DNA from: Urmitella timonensis
GTDB lineage: Bacteria; Actinomycetota; Actinomycetes; Actinomycetales; Actinomycetaceae
DNA length: 64,000 nucleotides
NCBI GenBank assembly: GCA_900120415.1
Contig: FQLW01000005.1
Location: 1-64,000 of the forward strand
Reading direction: 5' to 3'
A program made the position numbers and the translations under genes. The notes beneath the pieces were generated by a model. That model did not search any database, was not told where the DNA came from, and was given only the letters and a program-made list of their open reading frames with translations. This document shows positions 1 through 9,190 of the stretch, one piece after another; position 1 is the stretch's first letter, and each line of letters starts with the position of its first letter.

Positions 1-1
1 T

Positions 2-2200
2 TGGCAGCCGGTTGAGCCGGTTACTGGTTCGGTGGAGTTTACTAAGGTTGATGCGCTTGGTAAGCCTTTGGCGGGTGTGGAGTTTACGGTTTCGCCGGTT
101 GCGGTTGAGGAGGTTAAGTGTTCTACTGCGGGTAAGATGCCGGGGGATAAGGATTGTAATCCCCGGGGTACGGGTAGGTTTGTGAAGCCGAATTCTGCGC
201 CGGTGACGGTGCGGTCTAATGATGATGGTTTTGTGAAGTTTTATGGTTTGCCTGCGGGTCGGTGGCGTTTGACTGAAAACGTGGGTGATGGTCATTTGCA
301 GGCCATTGAGCCGGTGGAGTTTACGATTACTCGTTGCACTGGTTCGGAGTGTACTAACTTGCGGGGGCTTAAATTGACTCTTGGCGTGGGTGGAAAGGTT
401 GTGAATGATAAGGGCCGGGTGTCTTTGTCGAAGTTGGGTGTGCGGGGCATGGCTGGTAAGGGTAAGGCTTTTGGTGAGTGGCAGCGCGGTGATGGCGTGG
501 TTAAGGCTGGTGCTTCTTTTAATCTTTATAAGGGTAAGGGAACTGGCGAGCTTGTTAGGTCGGTAACCACCGGGGGATCGGCTGCTAATGTCATCCTCGA
601 TAATCTGGATGTTAATCAGGTTTATACCTTGGTAGAGACTAAGGCTCCTGAGGGTTATATCAAGAATGGTGAGCCATTGTATTTCCAGGTTGGCGCGGAT
701 GGGCGGCTTTTGGACGCTGACGGTAATCTTTTGCTTGAGCAGCGTGAGTTGTTGGTTCCTAATGAGGAGTCGAAGAAGGAGTCTTCGATTGTGGTCACCA
801 AGGTTGACCCTACGGCCTCGGAGTCTGACGCGGGTGCTGGCCGGTTCCTTGCTGGCGCCGAGTTCGGGTTGTTTAAACAGAACCCGGATACTTCTTGGCC
901 GGATACTCCCTCTGAAACTAAGGTAACGAATGATGCGGGTCAGGTTGAGTTTACTGGTCTTGCTGGTGGGGTTTACCGGGTGAAGGAGCTGAAGGCTCCT
1001 GCCGGGTATTTTGTGGACCCGAATGCGCAATATGAGTTTGTGGTTGATGATTATCGGGCGCAGCAGTTTACTTGGACGGCGAATAATAAGCCTTCTCGTT
1101 TGCGGGTGTTTAAGTTTGAGCCGTTGGTTCGGGGGGTTTCTTCTGATGCCGCGGATAAGGTAGTGGCTGAGAATAAGGGAGCGGTTAAGCGGCCTGGTTT
1201 GGTTGCTGACACGTTTGATGTTGTGATTCCGCTTAAGGGCGCGAGTTTTACTCTCTTTGAGGAGAATGAGACTACCGAGGTGGCTAGCGGTCTTACTACG
1301 GGTGATGATGGTTTGGTGGAGCTGCCGGAGGGCGTGAAGTTGGATCCGGACAAGGTTTATAAGCTGAAAGAGGTTCAGGCTCCTAAGGGGTATGTGGCGA
1401 AGTCTAACGCGGTGTCGGTTAGGGTTTCTGATTATGCTTTGCTTGAGGGTTTTACTGGTTTGATTACTTTGGAGGTTCCTAATAGTAAGGACACTGGTAG
1501 GGTCACGGTTTCGAAACTATCGAAAGAAACTGGTAAGGCTCTAAAGGGTGCGGAGTTTACTTTGACCAAGCCCGACGGAACCAGGGAGACGCTTACTACT
1601 AATGAGGTTGGCCTCGCGACGTTTACGGGTTTGACTTTGGGGGCGAAGTATACGGTTCAGGAGACTAAGGCTCCGGATGGTTATCGTTTGGAAGAGGATA
1701 ACCCGGCATGGGAGGTTTCTCCTACGGGTGATAATCCCTCGTTTACGTTTGTGCGTTATAACCAGCGCGCCGAGGTTGAGATCGAGCTTAACAAGGTCTC
1801 GGATAAGGGCGAGGCAATGTCGGGCGTGGTGTTTAAGCTTTCCCGCGAGGGGACAAGCGGGCCGGCACAGGTTTTGACTACCGATAAGAACGGTATTGTT
1901 AGGTTTAAGGTTTTGCCGAATCAGAAGTATTCTTTGGTGGAGACTGCCACGGTGAGGGGGTATGCGTTGCTTCCTCAGCCGGTTGTTTTCATGGTTGATG
2001 GTTCGGGTAAGGTTAAGGTTATTTCTGGAAAGGGGAGTGTGAATACTGTTACCGGCGGGGATAGGTCCTTGACGGTTGTTAATTATCCCGAGGGACGGTT
2101 GCCTTTGTCTGGGTTGGCGGGGTCTTTGCAGGTGTTACTGGCAGGGGTCTTGCTGCTCGGGGTGGCTGTTGGGGTTACTTTATTTGAAAGGAAAAAGTGA
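2..2200 (+). CDS. SpaA-type multi-domain surface adhesin / pilus tip protein (5' end outside window)
   Basis: The frame is open to the left edge, so this is the C-terminal part of a larger protein. It is a string of Cna-B/SpaA prealbumin-like domains. Each closes with an E-box of the type Y-x-L-x-E-x-x-A-P-x-G-Y (YTLVETKAPEGY, YRVKELKAPAGY, YKLKEVQAPKGY, YTVQETKAPDGY), the pattern used for isopeptide-bonded domains. Cysteine pairs near the left end could form disulfides. The C-terminus has LPLSG, a hydrophobic segment and the basic tail FERKK, which is a sortase anchor. Its last ~145 residues are paralogous to those of the adhesin at 4695-7544. Its stop overlaps the start of the next pilin gene. 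By analogy with Actinomyces fimbriae the large upstream protein would be the tip or adhesive pilin; ligand unknown. Confidence 0.88.
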   Translation, partial: WQPVEPVTGSVEFTKVDALGKPLAGVEFTVSPVAVEEVKCSTAGKMPGDKDCNPRGTGRFVKPNSAPVTVRSNDDGFVKFYGLPAGRWRLTENVGDGHLQAIEPVEFTITRCTGSECTNLRGLKLTLGVGGKVVNDKGRVSLSKLGVRGMAGKGKAFGEWQRGDGVVKAGASFNLYKGKGTGELVRSVTTGGSAANVILDNLDVNQVYTLVETKAPEGYIKNGEPLYFQVGADGRLLDADGNLLLEQRELLVPNEESKKESSIVVTKVDPTASESDAGAGRFLAGAEFGLFKQNPDTSWPDTPSETKVTNDAGQVEFTGLAGGVYRVKELKAPAGYFVDPNAQYEFVVDDYRAQQFTWTANNKPSRLRVFKFEPLVRGVSSDAADKVVAENKGAVKRPGLVADTFDVVIPLKGASFTLFEENETTEVASGLTTGDDGLVELPEGVKLDPDKVYKLKEVQAPKGYVAKSNAVSVRVSDYALLEGFTGLITLEVPNSKDTGRVTVSKLSKETGKALKGAEFTLTKPDGTRETLTTNEVGLATFTGLTLGAKYTVQETKAPDGYRLEEDNPAWEVSPTGDNPSFTFVRYNQRAEVEIELNKVSDKGEAMSGVVFKLSREGTSGPAQVLTTDKNGIVRFKVLPNQKYSLVETATVRGYALLPQPVVFMVDGSGKVKVISGKGSVNTVTGGDRSLTVVNYPEGRLPLSGLAGSLQVLLAGVLLLGVAVGVTLFERKK

Positions 2201-3758
2201 TGAGTTTAAGGAAACGTTTGTTTGGTTTAGCGACCGCTCTAGCGGTCGGCTTGCTAGGCCTGGCAGGAGCAGGAACCGCCAGCGCTGATACTACTGTACT
2301 TGGTACATCTCAGCCGGATAAAGCGTCTTTGACGGTGCATAAGTATCTGGGTGCGACTACGAATTTGAACCATGATGGTACCGCGATTGAGTCTGATAAG
2401 CTTCCCAAGACGCCTTTGGCGGGGGTTAAATTCAAGCTCTACAAGGTTGAGAATGTTGATATTTCTACTAATGACGGCTTGAAACTGGCTCAAAAAATCG
2501 GGGAGACCCCCTGACTGCTGATGTAGTCAAGAACGGGATTAGTGTAGGAGGTACTACTTACACTCTTAAGGCTGCTACCCTGGCTGAGATGACTACCGGT
2601 GATGATGGTTCGGCTAAGTTTGCTGATGTAGAACGTGGTCTGTATGTCGTGGTTGAGGATTTGGCAGGCTCGACCAAGATCATGAACGGTCAAGTGGAGG
2701 TTAAGAAGGAGAAGATTACTCCGATTGCTCCTTTCGCGGTTACTTTGCCGATGACCAATCCTGAGGGTACGGCCTGGAATAGTGACGTGCATGTTTACCC
2801 GAAGAACCAGGAAAACGAACTAAATAAGACGGTTGTAGACAAGGGTGTTACTACTGGGAATACCTTTACCTATACTCTGTCTACCAAGTCTACTGGTGCT
2901 GATACTAACGGTGACAACAAGATGGATGCCGCTGATTTAGGGAATGTTTACGAAATCGTTGACGAGCTAAACAGTAATCTGAGCTATGTGTCGGCTGAGG
3001 TGAAGATTGGCGGAGCTGTGGCTACTGCTGACACCGACTACACTTTGACTAAGACCAGTGAGGGAAACCCGGCGAAAGATACAGTAACTATTGTTTTCAA
3101 GGGTGAAGGTCTTAACAAGATTGCAGCCGGTACCACGATTGAGGTAGTGCTGACAGTTAATCTGAATTCGGTTCCTGAAAACGGAATCACTCCGAACCAG
3201 GCTAAGCTCTACCCGAATAAGTGGTCTAAGGATAATGGTAAACCGGTTGTGTCTCCTAAGGTTGAAACCAAGCACGGCGATATCGTAATCAAAAAGGTTA
3301 ATAAAGATGGCGACGTCTTGCAAGGCGCTGTTTTCAGTGTTTACCTAGATAACTCAGCTAATAAGGATTGCTCCACTTATGGCAATCTTATTAAGACCTC
3401 CGAAGCTACCAATGCTGAAGGTTTAGTGAAAATCTCTGATTTGCAGCTGACTAACTTCATTGATGGCAAAGAGGTCTCTGAAGATAATCAGGTTCCTTAT
3501 TGCTTGGTAGAGACGACGGCTCCGGCTGGTTACCAGCTTTTGCCGAAGGCAATTCCTTTCAAGCTGACCAAAGAAGGCACGGTTAAAGATATGGCTGGCG
3601 CTATTACTGCCAACGCCGGGAACGCTACCACTATTACTAACTACAAGAACCCGGGTCTGCCGCTTACCGGTGCTCAGGGGATTCTCCTGGTGTCGGTGCT
3701 GGGCTTGATTCTAGTGTCCGCGGGCGTGGTACTAACCGTTAAACGCCGTAAGGACTAA
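2200..3758 (+). pseudogene. Fimbrial shaft (major) pilin, split by a -1 frameshift in a C-run
   Basis: Two reading frames together make one pilin. The first (ATG 2200, or GTG 2197, to the stop at 2512-2514) gives a Sec signal peptide ending near TASA and the first pilin domain. The second (open from before 2511 to 3758) carries the shaft-pilin motif W-N-S-D-V-H-V-Y-P-K-N with the lysine used for polymerisation, an E-box (LVETTAPAGY), a cysteine pair, LPLTG, a membrane segment and KRRKD. The frames meet at the five C's at 2507-2511: one additional C would read ...GETP-LTADVV... continuously. The domain set matches FimA/FimP-type shaft pilins of about 520 residues. As written, no full-length pilin can be made without frameshifting. 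The cause could be phase variation, recoding, real inactivation or a base-calling error. Confidence 0.85.
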
Positions 3759-3829
3759 CCAAACAGGTAAAGGATTACAAAAAATAGAGTAACCCCAACC
3801 CGTAACACTAAAAGAAATAACCCCCAACA

Positions 3830-3869
3830 GGTTTACCGCCCCCCCCCAACAAGGGAGGGGCGGTAAACC
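3830..3869 (+). terminator. Long hairpin downstream of the shaft pilin, possible terminator
   Basis: GGTTTACCGCCCC (3830-3842) is perfectly complementary to GGGGCGGTAAACC (3857-3869), with further C/G pairing possible inside the loop. It lies about 70 bp after the pilin stop. No T-run follows on the plus strand, so it is not a classical intrinsic terminator. U-less hairpins or RNA stabilisers are alternatives. Confidence 0.5.
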
Positions 3870-4492
3870 ATACCCCCCAAAAAACCAACAACACCCAAGA
3901 GAAGAATACAGACAGAACACCCCTGAACCAGCAGCCAAGGGAGGGGACAGGCAGAACCCACCCAACCAACAACAGCCGGGGGAGACCCGACCCGAACTAA
4001 CCAACCCCAAAAAAACGCGAGACAAGTAAAAACCGAACCACCCGCGCAAACCCGACAACCCACCCTCCAAACCCGAGCACGCCCTCCCGAAAACAAACCC
4101 CAAGCGGGGGAACGAAAAAACGTAAGCTACACCCGCAAACCCAGCACCCCGCCCTCCCGAAAACACCCCCCAAGCGGGGGTGCAGCCTTGAAGCCTAGCG
4201 GGTTGCGTCTGGTGGCAAGCGAAAGCGGGGTTGCTAAAACCTAACCCTTGCTAGCAGCTCGAACACCCCTCAACTAATAACAAAAGGGGCAGACCGGATA
4301 AGCGCCCCTGAACCAGCAGGAGCCAGGAGGAACGGGCAGAGCGCCCCTGAACCAGCAGCGCTGCCTCCCTTAAGCATTAGTTGCTTACTTCAGTGCAGGG
4401 GAGAGGAGCCAGGTGGCATTGCGGCTTTCAATGGTGGAGTTTCGCACAAAAAACGAACAAAAACTAACGAGGAAAAAGCTGACTGTGGTTCT

Positions 4493-4502
4493 CCCCCCCC
4501 CC
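4493..4502 (+). repeat. Poly-C tract (10 C) upstream of the second adhesin
   Basis: Ten consecutive C's lie about 190 bp before the GTG at 4695. Homopolymer tracts of this length slip easily in replication. In a promoter region they can change expression in an on/off manner. Confidence 0.7.
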
Positions 4503-4694
4503 TTAAAAAACCGGATGAGTAAATTTTAACTAAAATACCAGGTTGTAGGGGTTCTTGTGTTTCTTCCCTCAAATCTCCCGTTTTCTGATTCTGGCTTTTT
4601 ATTAGAGAACCGCAATGCTAAATTGGTTGCTATATAAATTGAATAATTAGACAAAAGACGCCAATTTTCCCTCCGATTATGTGATGAGGTAGCC

Positions 4695-7544
4695 GTGAAA
4701 CGTACAGGAAGTAACATAAACGGTCAAAACATTGACTCAAACGCTGCTGACCGCACAGCTCAACCCAATCAGCTTTCCGGTGCTAATCACGGCAACCCTG
4801 ACGATACCTACAGCGAACCCGTTAAAGCTCCCGCCTTTAATCGGCGTACCCTGGGGGTAGCCTCGGTTCTGGGGCTGCTGTTCTCGTCCCTGCTGGCGGT
4901 CACTTTGTTTTTCGCTTCCGCAGACAATTCCGCTTCCCAGTCTCCCAAATTTGACGCTAAAACAGTTTCCGAAAACACCATATTTGCGTTTGCTCAGCTA
5001 AAACCGGCAGAGTTCTCTACCGCTAACAGCTTTTACCATTCAGATCTAGACCCTGCTGATGTTTCCAGCAACCAAAAGTCAGGGGGGGCGTTGGCAGTCT
5101 CCCGCAATCAGAGAGTTGCTGAAACTTCCGCGGCTCAAAGTGGCTCTGCGAATAGCGTGCGCTCGCAATGCTCGGGCGCTGCTTGTACATCCCCCAGGCG
5201 TGCCCCGGTAGCTCCTACGGTGAAGTTGAAGTTGTTTAAGTTGGGGGTTGCGGATTCTAAGCTTGTGAAGAACTGTTTGTTTGCTAGAAAGGTTTGTTCT
5301 GCTGGCGATGGTGAGCTGGTTGCTGGTGCTAAGTTTGCCTTGTATAAGGGTAGTAGCGTCGATGAGGCTAATAAGGTTGGGGAGTATACCGTTGGTGAGG
5401 ACGGGGTTGAGATTTCTGGTTTGCAGAAGGGTGCTAATTATACGTTGAAAGAGGTTGAGGCTCCTGCGGGTTATGAGCTGAATCCTAATAACGTATCCTT
5501 GAATGTTAAGTCTGATGGTAGAGTCGAGCGCGGGAGAGGTAAAATCTTTGCGTACTTAGAGAATAACGAGTTCTACTTCCCGAACCTGAAGGCTGTGGAA
5601 CCTGAGGTTTCGTTGTTTAAGTTGGGGGTTGCGGATTTAGCGGTTTGTTCTTGGGGTTCTTGTTCTGCTGCTGATGGTGAGCTTTTGGATGGTGCTGAGT
5701 TTGCTTTGTATGAGGGGACTGGGGCTGATACGGAGCATCAGGTTGGTAAGACTTTTACTGTTGGCCAGGATGGTTTGAAGATTCCTGGTTTGCAGGTGGG
5801 TAAGACTTATAGCTTGCTAGAGGTTAGGTCTCCGGCTGGGTATGAGGCTAATGGTGCTAGGTACACGTTTGAGGTTGATGCTGATGGTAAGGCTAAGTAT
5901 CAAACGGATAACGGTTCACAGTTTTTTGTAGATAATAAGATTTATTTCCCTAACAAGAAAGCCGCGCCTCCTACGGTGACGGTTAGGTTGTTTAAGTTGG
6001 GGGTTACGGATCCTAAGCTTGTGAAGAACTGTTTGTTTGCTAGAAAGGTTTGTTCTGCTGGCGATGGTGAGCTGGTTGCTGGTGCTAAGTTTGCCTTGTA
6101 TAAGGGTAGTAGCGTCGATGAGGCTAATAAGGTTGGGGAGTATACCGTTGGTGAGGACGGGGTTGAGATTTCTGGTTTGCAGAAGGGTGCTAATTATACG
6201 TTGAAAGAGGTTGAGGCTCCTGCGGGTTATGAGCTGAATCCTAATAACGTACCCTTGAATGTTAAATCTGATGGTAGAGTCGAGCGCGGGAGAGGTAAAA
6301 TCTTTGCGTACTTAGAGAATAACGAGTTCTACTTCCCGAACCTGAAGGCTGTGGAACCTGAGGTTTCGTTGTTTAAGTTGGGGGTTGCGGATTTAGCGGT
6401 TTGTTCTTGGGGTTCTTGTTCTGCTGCTGATGGTGAGCTTTTGGATGGTGCTGAGTTTGCTTTGTATGAGGGGACTGGGGCTGATACGGAGCATCAGGTT
6501 GGTAAGACTTTTACTGTTGGCCAGGATGGTTTGAAGATTCCTGGTTTGCAGGTGGGTAAGACTTATAGCTTGCTAGAGGTTAGGTCTCCGGCTGGGTATG
6601 AGGCTAATGGTGCTAGGTACACGTTTGAGGTTGATGCTGATGGTAAGGCTAAGTATCAAACGGATAACGGTTCACAGTTTTTTGTAGATAATAAGATTTA
6701 TTTCCCTAACAAGAAAGCCGCGCCTCCTACGGTGACGGTTAGGTTGTTTAAGTTGGGGGTTACGGATCCTAAGCTTGTGAAGAACTGTTTGTTTGCTAGA
6801 AAGGTTTGTTCTGCTGGCGATGGTGAGCTGGTTGCTGGTGCTAAGTTTGCCTTGTATAAGGGTAGTAGCGTCGATGAGGCTAATAAGGTTGGGGAGTATA
6901 CCGTTGGTGAGGACGGGGTTGAGATTTCTGGTTTGCAGAAGGGTGCTAATTATACGTTGAAAGAGGTTGAGGCTCCTGCGGGTTATGAGCTGAATCCTAA
7001 TAACGTACCCTTGAATGTTAAATCTGATGGTAGAGTCGAGCGCGGGAGAGGTAAAATCTTTGCGTACTTAGAGAATAACGAGTTCTACTTCCCGAACCTG
7101 AAAGTACAGACAATCGATATTTCTCTAAACAAAGTATCCGATAAAGATACCCCCCTAGAGAACGTAAAATTCGATCTATACGAAGCCGATAACCCGAATA
7201 AACCAGTACAAAACATAACCACCGGAAACGACGGGAAAGCTAACTTAACGGTTACGCCCGGACGTAAATATCGGTTAGTGGAAACCCAAACATACCCCGG
7301 ATACGCCCTACTGCCACAGCCAATAGAATTCCAGGTAGAGGCGAACGGCACGGTAACAATAGATAAACAAAACGGAAACGTAAACACCGTAACCGGGGGA
7401 GACAAAACCCTGAAAGTAGTAAACTACCCCGAAGGAAAACTGCCCCTGTCCGGACACGCTGGTTCCCTGCAAGTATTACTAATCGGGCTAACCCTGTTAC
7501 TGGCGGCCGTGACCATAACCCTATTTGAAAGAAAACGAAACTAA
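4695..7544 (+). CDS. Repeat-containing LPLSG-anchored Cna-B adhesin
   Basis: 949 residues. GTG start preceded by GATGAGGT. A basic, polar N-terminus precedes a hydrophobic segment at about residues 53-74, which probably acts as an unusually internal signal sequence. After a Ser/Ala-rich linker come five near-identical Cna-B-like modules in A-B-A-B-A order (E-boxes YTLKEVEAPAGY in A, YSLLEVRSPAGY in B), each with a cysteine pair near its start. A final Cna-B module, LPLSG, a membrane segment and a basic tail (FERKRN) complete the anchor. The last module matches that of the adhesin at 2-2200. The repeat core uses T/G-ending codons while the 3' end uses A/C-ending codons, which suggests mosaic origin. 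It lies upstream of the sortase gene and should be its substrate. Ligand unknown. Confidence 0.88.
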   Translation: MKRTGSNINGQNIDSNAADRTAQPNQLSGANHGNPDDTYSEPVKAPAFNRRTLGVASVLGLLFSSLLAVTLFFASADNSASQSPKFDAKTVSENTIFAFAQLKPAEFSTANSFYHSDLDPADVSSNQKSGGALAVSRNQRVAETSAAQSGSANSVRSQCSGAACTSPRRAPVAPTVKLKLFKLGVADSKLVKNCLFARKVCSAGDGELVAGAKFALYKGSSVDEANKVGEYTVGEDGVEISGLQKGANYTLKEVEAPAGYELNPNNVSLNVKSDGRVERGRGKIFAYLENNEFYFPNLKAVEPEVSLFKLGVADLAVCSWGSCSAADGELLDGAEFALYEGTGADTEHQVGKTFTVGQDGLKIPGLQVGKTYSLLEVRSPAGYEANGARYTFEVDADGKAKYQTDNGSQFFVDNKIYFPNKKAAPPTVTVRLFKLGVTDPKLVKNCLFARKVCSAGDGELVAGAKFALYKGSSVDEANKVGEYTVGEDGVEISGLQKGANYTLKEVEAPAGYELNPNNVPLNVKSDGRVERGRGKIFAYLENNEFYFPNLKAVEPEVSLFKLGVADLAVCSWGSCSAADGELLDGAEFALYEGTGADTEHQVGKTFTVGQDGLKIPGLQVGKTYSLLEVRSPAGYEANGARYTFEVDADGKAKYQTDNGSQFFVDNKIYFPNKKAAPPTVTVRLFKLGVTDPKLVKNCLFARKVCSAGDGELVAGAKFALYKGSSVDEANKVGEYTVGEDGVEISGLQKGANYTLKEVEAPAGYELNPNNVPLNVKSDGRVERGRGKIFAYLENNEFYFPNLKVQTIDISLNKVSDKDTPLENVKFDLYEADNPNKPVQNITTGNDGKANLTVTPGRKYRLVETQTYPGYALLPQPIEFQVEANGTVTIDKQNGNVNTVTGGDKTLKVVNYPEGKLPLSGHAGSLQVLLIGLTLLLAAVTITLFERKRN
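5215..7101 (+). repeat. 756-bp tandem repeat (2.5 copies) inside the adhesin gene
   Basis: The unit start CTACGGTG recurs at 5215, 5971 and 6727, exactly 756 bp (252 codons) apart. The third copy stops after its first half, near 7101. By eye the copies differ at only a few bases, mainly at the start of copy 1 and at one Ser/Pro codon, so the duplication is recent or kept homogeneous by recombination. The multiple of three lets copy number vary without breaking the frame. Confidence 0.92.
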
Positions 7545-7571
7545 AAGGTCAAAGTATTATCTCTAAACACC

Positions 7572-7675
7572 ACCCTACTGGCTGTTTTGGTAAAACAGAG
7601 GACAACCCCATCTAAAGTCACGGCTCGTCCTCATAAGCGAAAATAGAGGAGCACCCCATAAACAGCCGGTAGGGT
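7572..7675 (+). promoter_or_regulatory. Structured spacer between adhesin and sortase: 16-bp stem with nested hairpin
   Basis: The arms 7572-7587 (ACCCTACTGGCTGTTT) and 7660-7675 (AAACAGCCGGTAGGGT) pair over 16 bp with a single G-U pair. Inside, GAGGAC (7598-7603) pairs with GTCCTC (7627-7632). The element starts about 27 bp after the adhesin stop and ends about 118 bp before the sortase start. It could be an attenuator, an mRNA-processing site or a small RNA. There is no long T-run directly after it. Confidence 0.5.
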
Positions 7676-7793
7676 TAGCGCTCCGCAAAACACTAGACAG
7701 CGATAAAAGTTTCCGTTCCATTAAGAACTGATTAAACTAAAGGAAGCGGTAATCACCTAAGAATATATACAGGTAGAAAGGAGGGGAGGAATC

Positions 7794-9110
7794 ATGCGGA
7801 AAATTCTAATCAGCGTACTGACCATAGTGGGCGCGCTGCTGCTACTTTACCCAGTAGTAGCCGTATTTGCCGGAAACATCCACATCGGAGATATCTCACG
7901 GCAGCAAGCACAAGAAATGAAAAAACTAGAAACTCAACCAGAAAAAGCCCAACAACTCCTAGAACAAGCCAAAAAATACAACGCCCGCATTCGCGGAATC
8001 CCCATCCTCGACCCCTACCTGTATCAAATGACCAAAACCGGGTCAGAAGAATACCAAGAATACTTAGCGACCCTCCCCGGAGACATCATGGCACGCCTAG
8101 TGGTGCCAGCAGCAAAAATCGACCTACCAGTACGGCACGGCACCGAAGATGACGCCATCGCGCGCGGAGCCGGACACCTATTCGGTACCGGACTGCCAGT
8201 AGGTGGAAAAGGAGTAAACGCGGTACTCACCGCCCATTCAGGTATGAGAACCGCCAGCCTATTTGACGGATTAACAGACGTAAAAGTCGGCGACATAGCC
8301 TACGTGCAGGTAGCCGGACAAAAGCTCGCCTACAAAGTAAAAGAAATCCACATTATTAAACCCACACAGCTAGAATTATTTGAAGCTCAAGCTGGGCGTG
8401 ACCTGCTAACTCTCTTCACCTGCACGCCCTACGGAATCAACACCCACCGCCTAGTAGTAACTGCAGAGCGAATCGCGTTAAACCAAGCCCCCCCAATGAA
8501 TGAAAGCGGGCCTACCTGGTGGGATGCTCTGCGTTGGTGGATGATAATCCCGATAATAATCTGTGCTATCGGCGGCACAATCGTGGTGCGGTATTTGCGG
8601 AAGAACCGTAAAGATAAGGATGCGGGTGAGGGTGATTCCGGAAGTTCTGGTGGGTCTGGTGGTTCTGGTTCGGCGGGGTCGGATGGTTCACCAGTGTTAC
8701 CGGGGTCGGGCGTGAGTGGAGAAGAATACGCCGGTTCTGGCAGCGCTGCCCAAAATAAAGAAACGCCCATGCCGAGCATAAAAGGCGATAGCGGCGCAGT
8801 CACAAAAGCCAGCGACACTATCGGTAAGACCGGCGAAACTGGCACAGCTACCGGCGAAACTGGCGAAGCCAGCGGCGAAACTAGCAACCCGGAAATAAAC
8901 GCACCATTAGCGGTCAGCGCAGCCAGTAGGGCAGTGACAGATACGAAAACGCCCAGACTAAGCCGCGTAGAACGGGCAAAAAAACTCCGCGACTCCAAAA
9001 AGCCCAGCCGGGAATATCAGCTTTCCCCCGCCTATGAAACAGACCAAAACCCACAGCGCCTGAAACAGCACGCCCCCAGCCACCGCAAAGAAAAAACCCT
9101 AACCAAATAG
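7794..9110 (+). CDS. srtC: Class C (pilin-polymerising) sortase with extended C-terminal tail
   Basis: 438 residues; ATG preceded by a strong GGAGGGGAGGA site. N-terminal membrane segment (residues ~4-26), then a lid motif DPYL at 73-76 as in class C sortases. The catalytic triad is His148 (TAHSG), Cys210 (TLFTC) and Arg219 (THRL). A second membrane segment (about 249-267) is typical of class C. It joins pilin subunits through LPxTG-type signals and pilin-motif lysines, so the three upstream LPLTG/LPLSG proteins are the expected substrates. Unusual is the tail after the second membrane segment: about 170 residues, Gly/Ser-rich, then repeated GETG units, then basic. That makes the protein much longer than the usual ~300 residues. 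Confidence 0.93.
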   Translation: MRKILISVLTIVGALLLLYPVVAVFAGNIHIGDISRQQAQEMKKLETQPEKAQQLLEQAKKYNARIRGIPILDPYLYQMTKTGSEEYQEYLATLPGDIMARLVVPAAKIDLPVRHGTEDDAIARGAGHLFGTGLPVGGKGVNAVLTAHSGMRTASLFDGLTDVKVGDIAYVQVAGQKLAYKVKEIHIIKPTQLELFEAQAGRDLLTLFTCTPYGINTHRLVVTAERIALNQAPPMNESGPTWWDALRWWMIIPIIICAIGGTIVVRYLRKNRKDKDAGEGDSGSSGGSGGSGSAGSDGSPVLPGSGVSGEEYAGSGSAAQNKETPMPSIKGDSGAVTKASDTIGKTGETGTATGETGEASGETSNPEINAPLAVSAASRAVTDTKTPRLSRVERAKKLRDSKKPSREYQLSPAYETDQNPQRLKQHAPSHRKEKTLTK

Positions 9111-9190
9111 ACCTAATCTAGCCCGACCCTGTAGCGCGCCCTATAAAATAGAAATCAATAGGCAAAGGCGCAGCGGAAAGGGCAAAAGAG

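Larger units (their letters stand above)
3759..4694 (+). other. Non-coding, A/C-rich spacer inside the pilus island
   Basis: I see no credible gene here. The base composition flips from G/T-rich in the preceding genes to A/C-rich. It holds a strong hairpin just after the shaft pilin (3830-3869), two poly-C tracts (3839-3847 and 4493-4502), and short repeats. CCCCTGAACCAGCAG occurs near 3919, 4303 and 4344. A pair of stretches beginning CCCTCCCGAAAACA and ending in a small CCCCAAGCGGGG hairpin lies near 4083 and 4152. Minus-strand reading frames here are glycine/serine-rich translations of low-complexity DNA. The last ~150 bp before the next gene are AT-rich and probably contain its promoter. 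Confidence 0.6.

Noticed and set aside
3732-4166. 144-codon minus-strand Gly/Ser/Phe-rich frame after the pilin
   Set aside because: Low-complexity translation of C-rich DNA that overlaps the pilin 3' end; no ribosome site.
8429-8998. 189-codon minus-strand frame opposite the sortase tail
   Set aside because: Shadow of the Gly/Ser-rich coding strand; the sortase frame has clear catalytic motifs.
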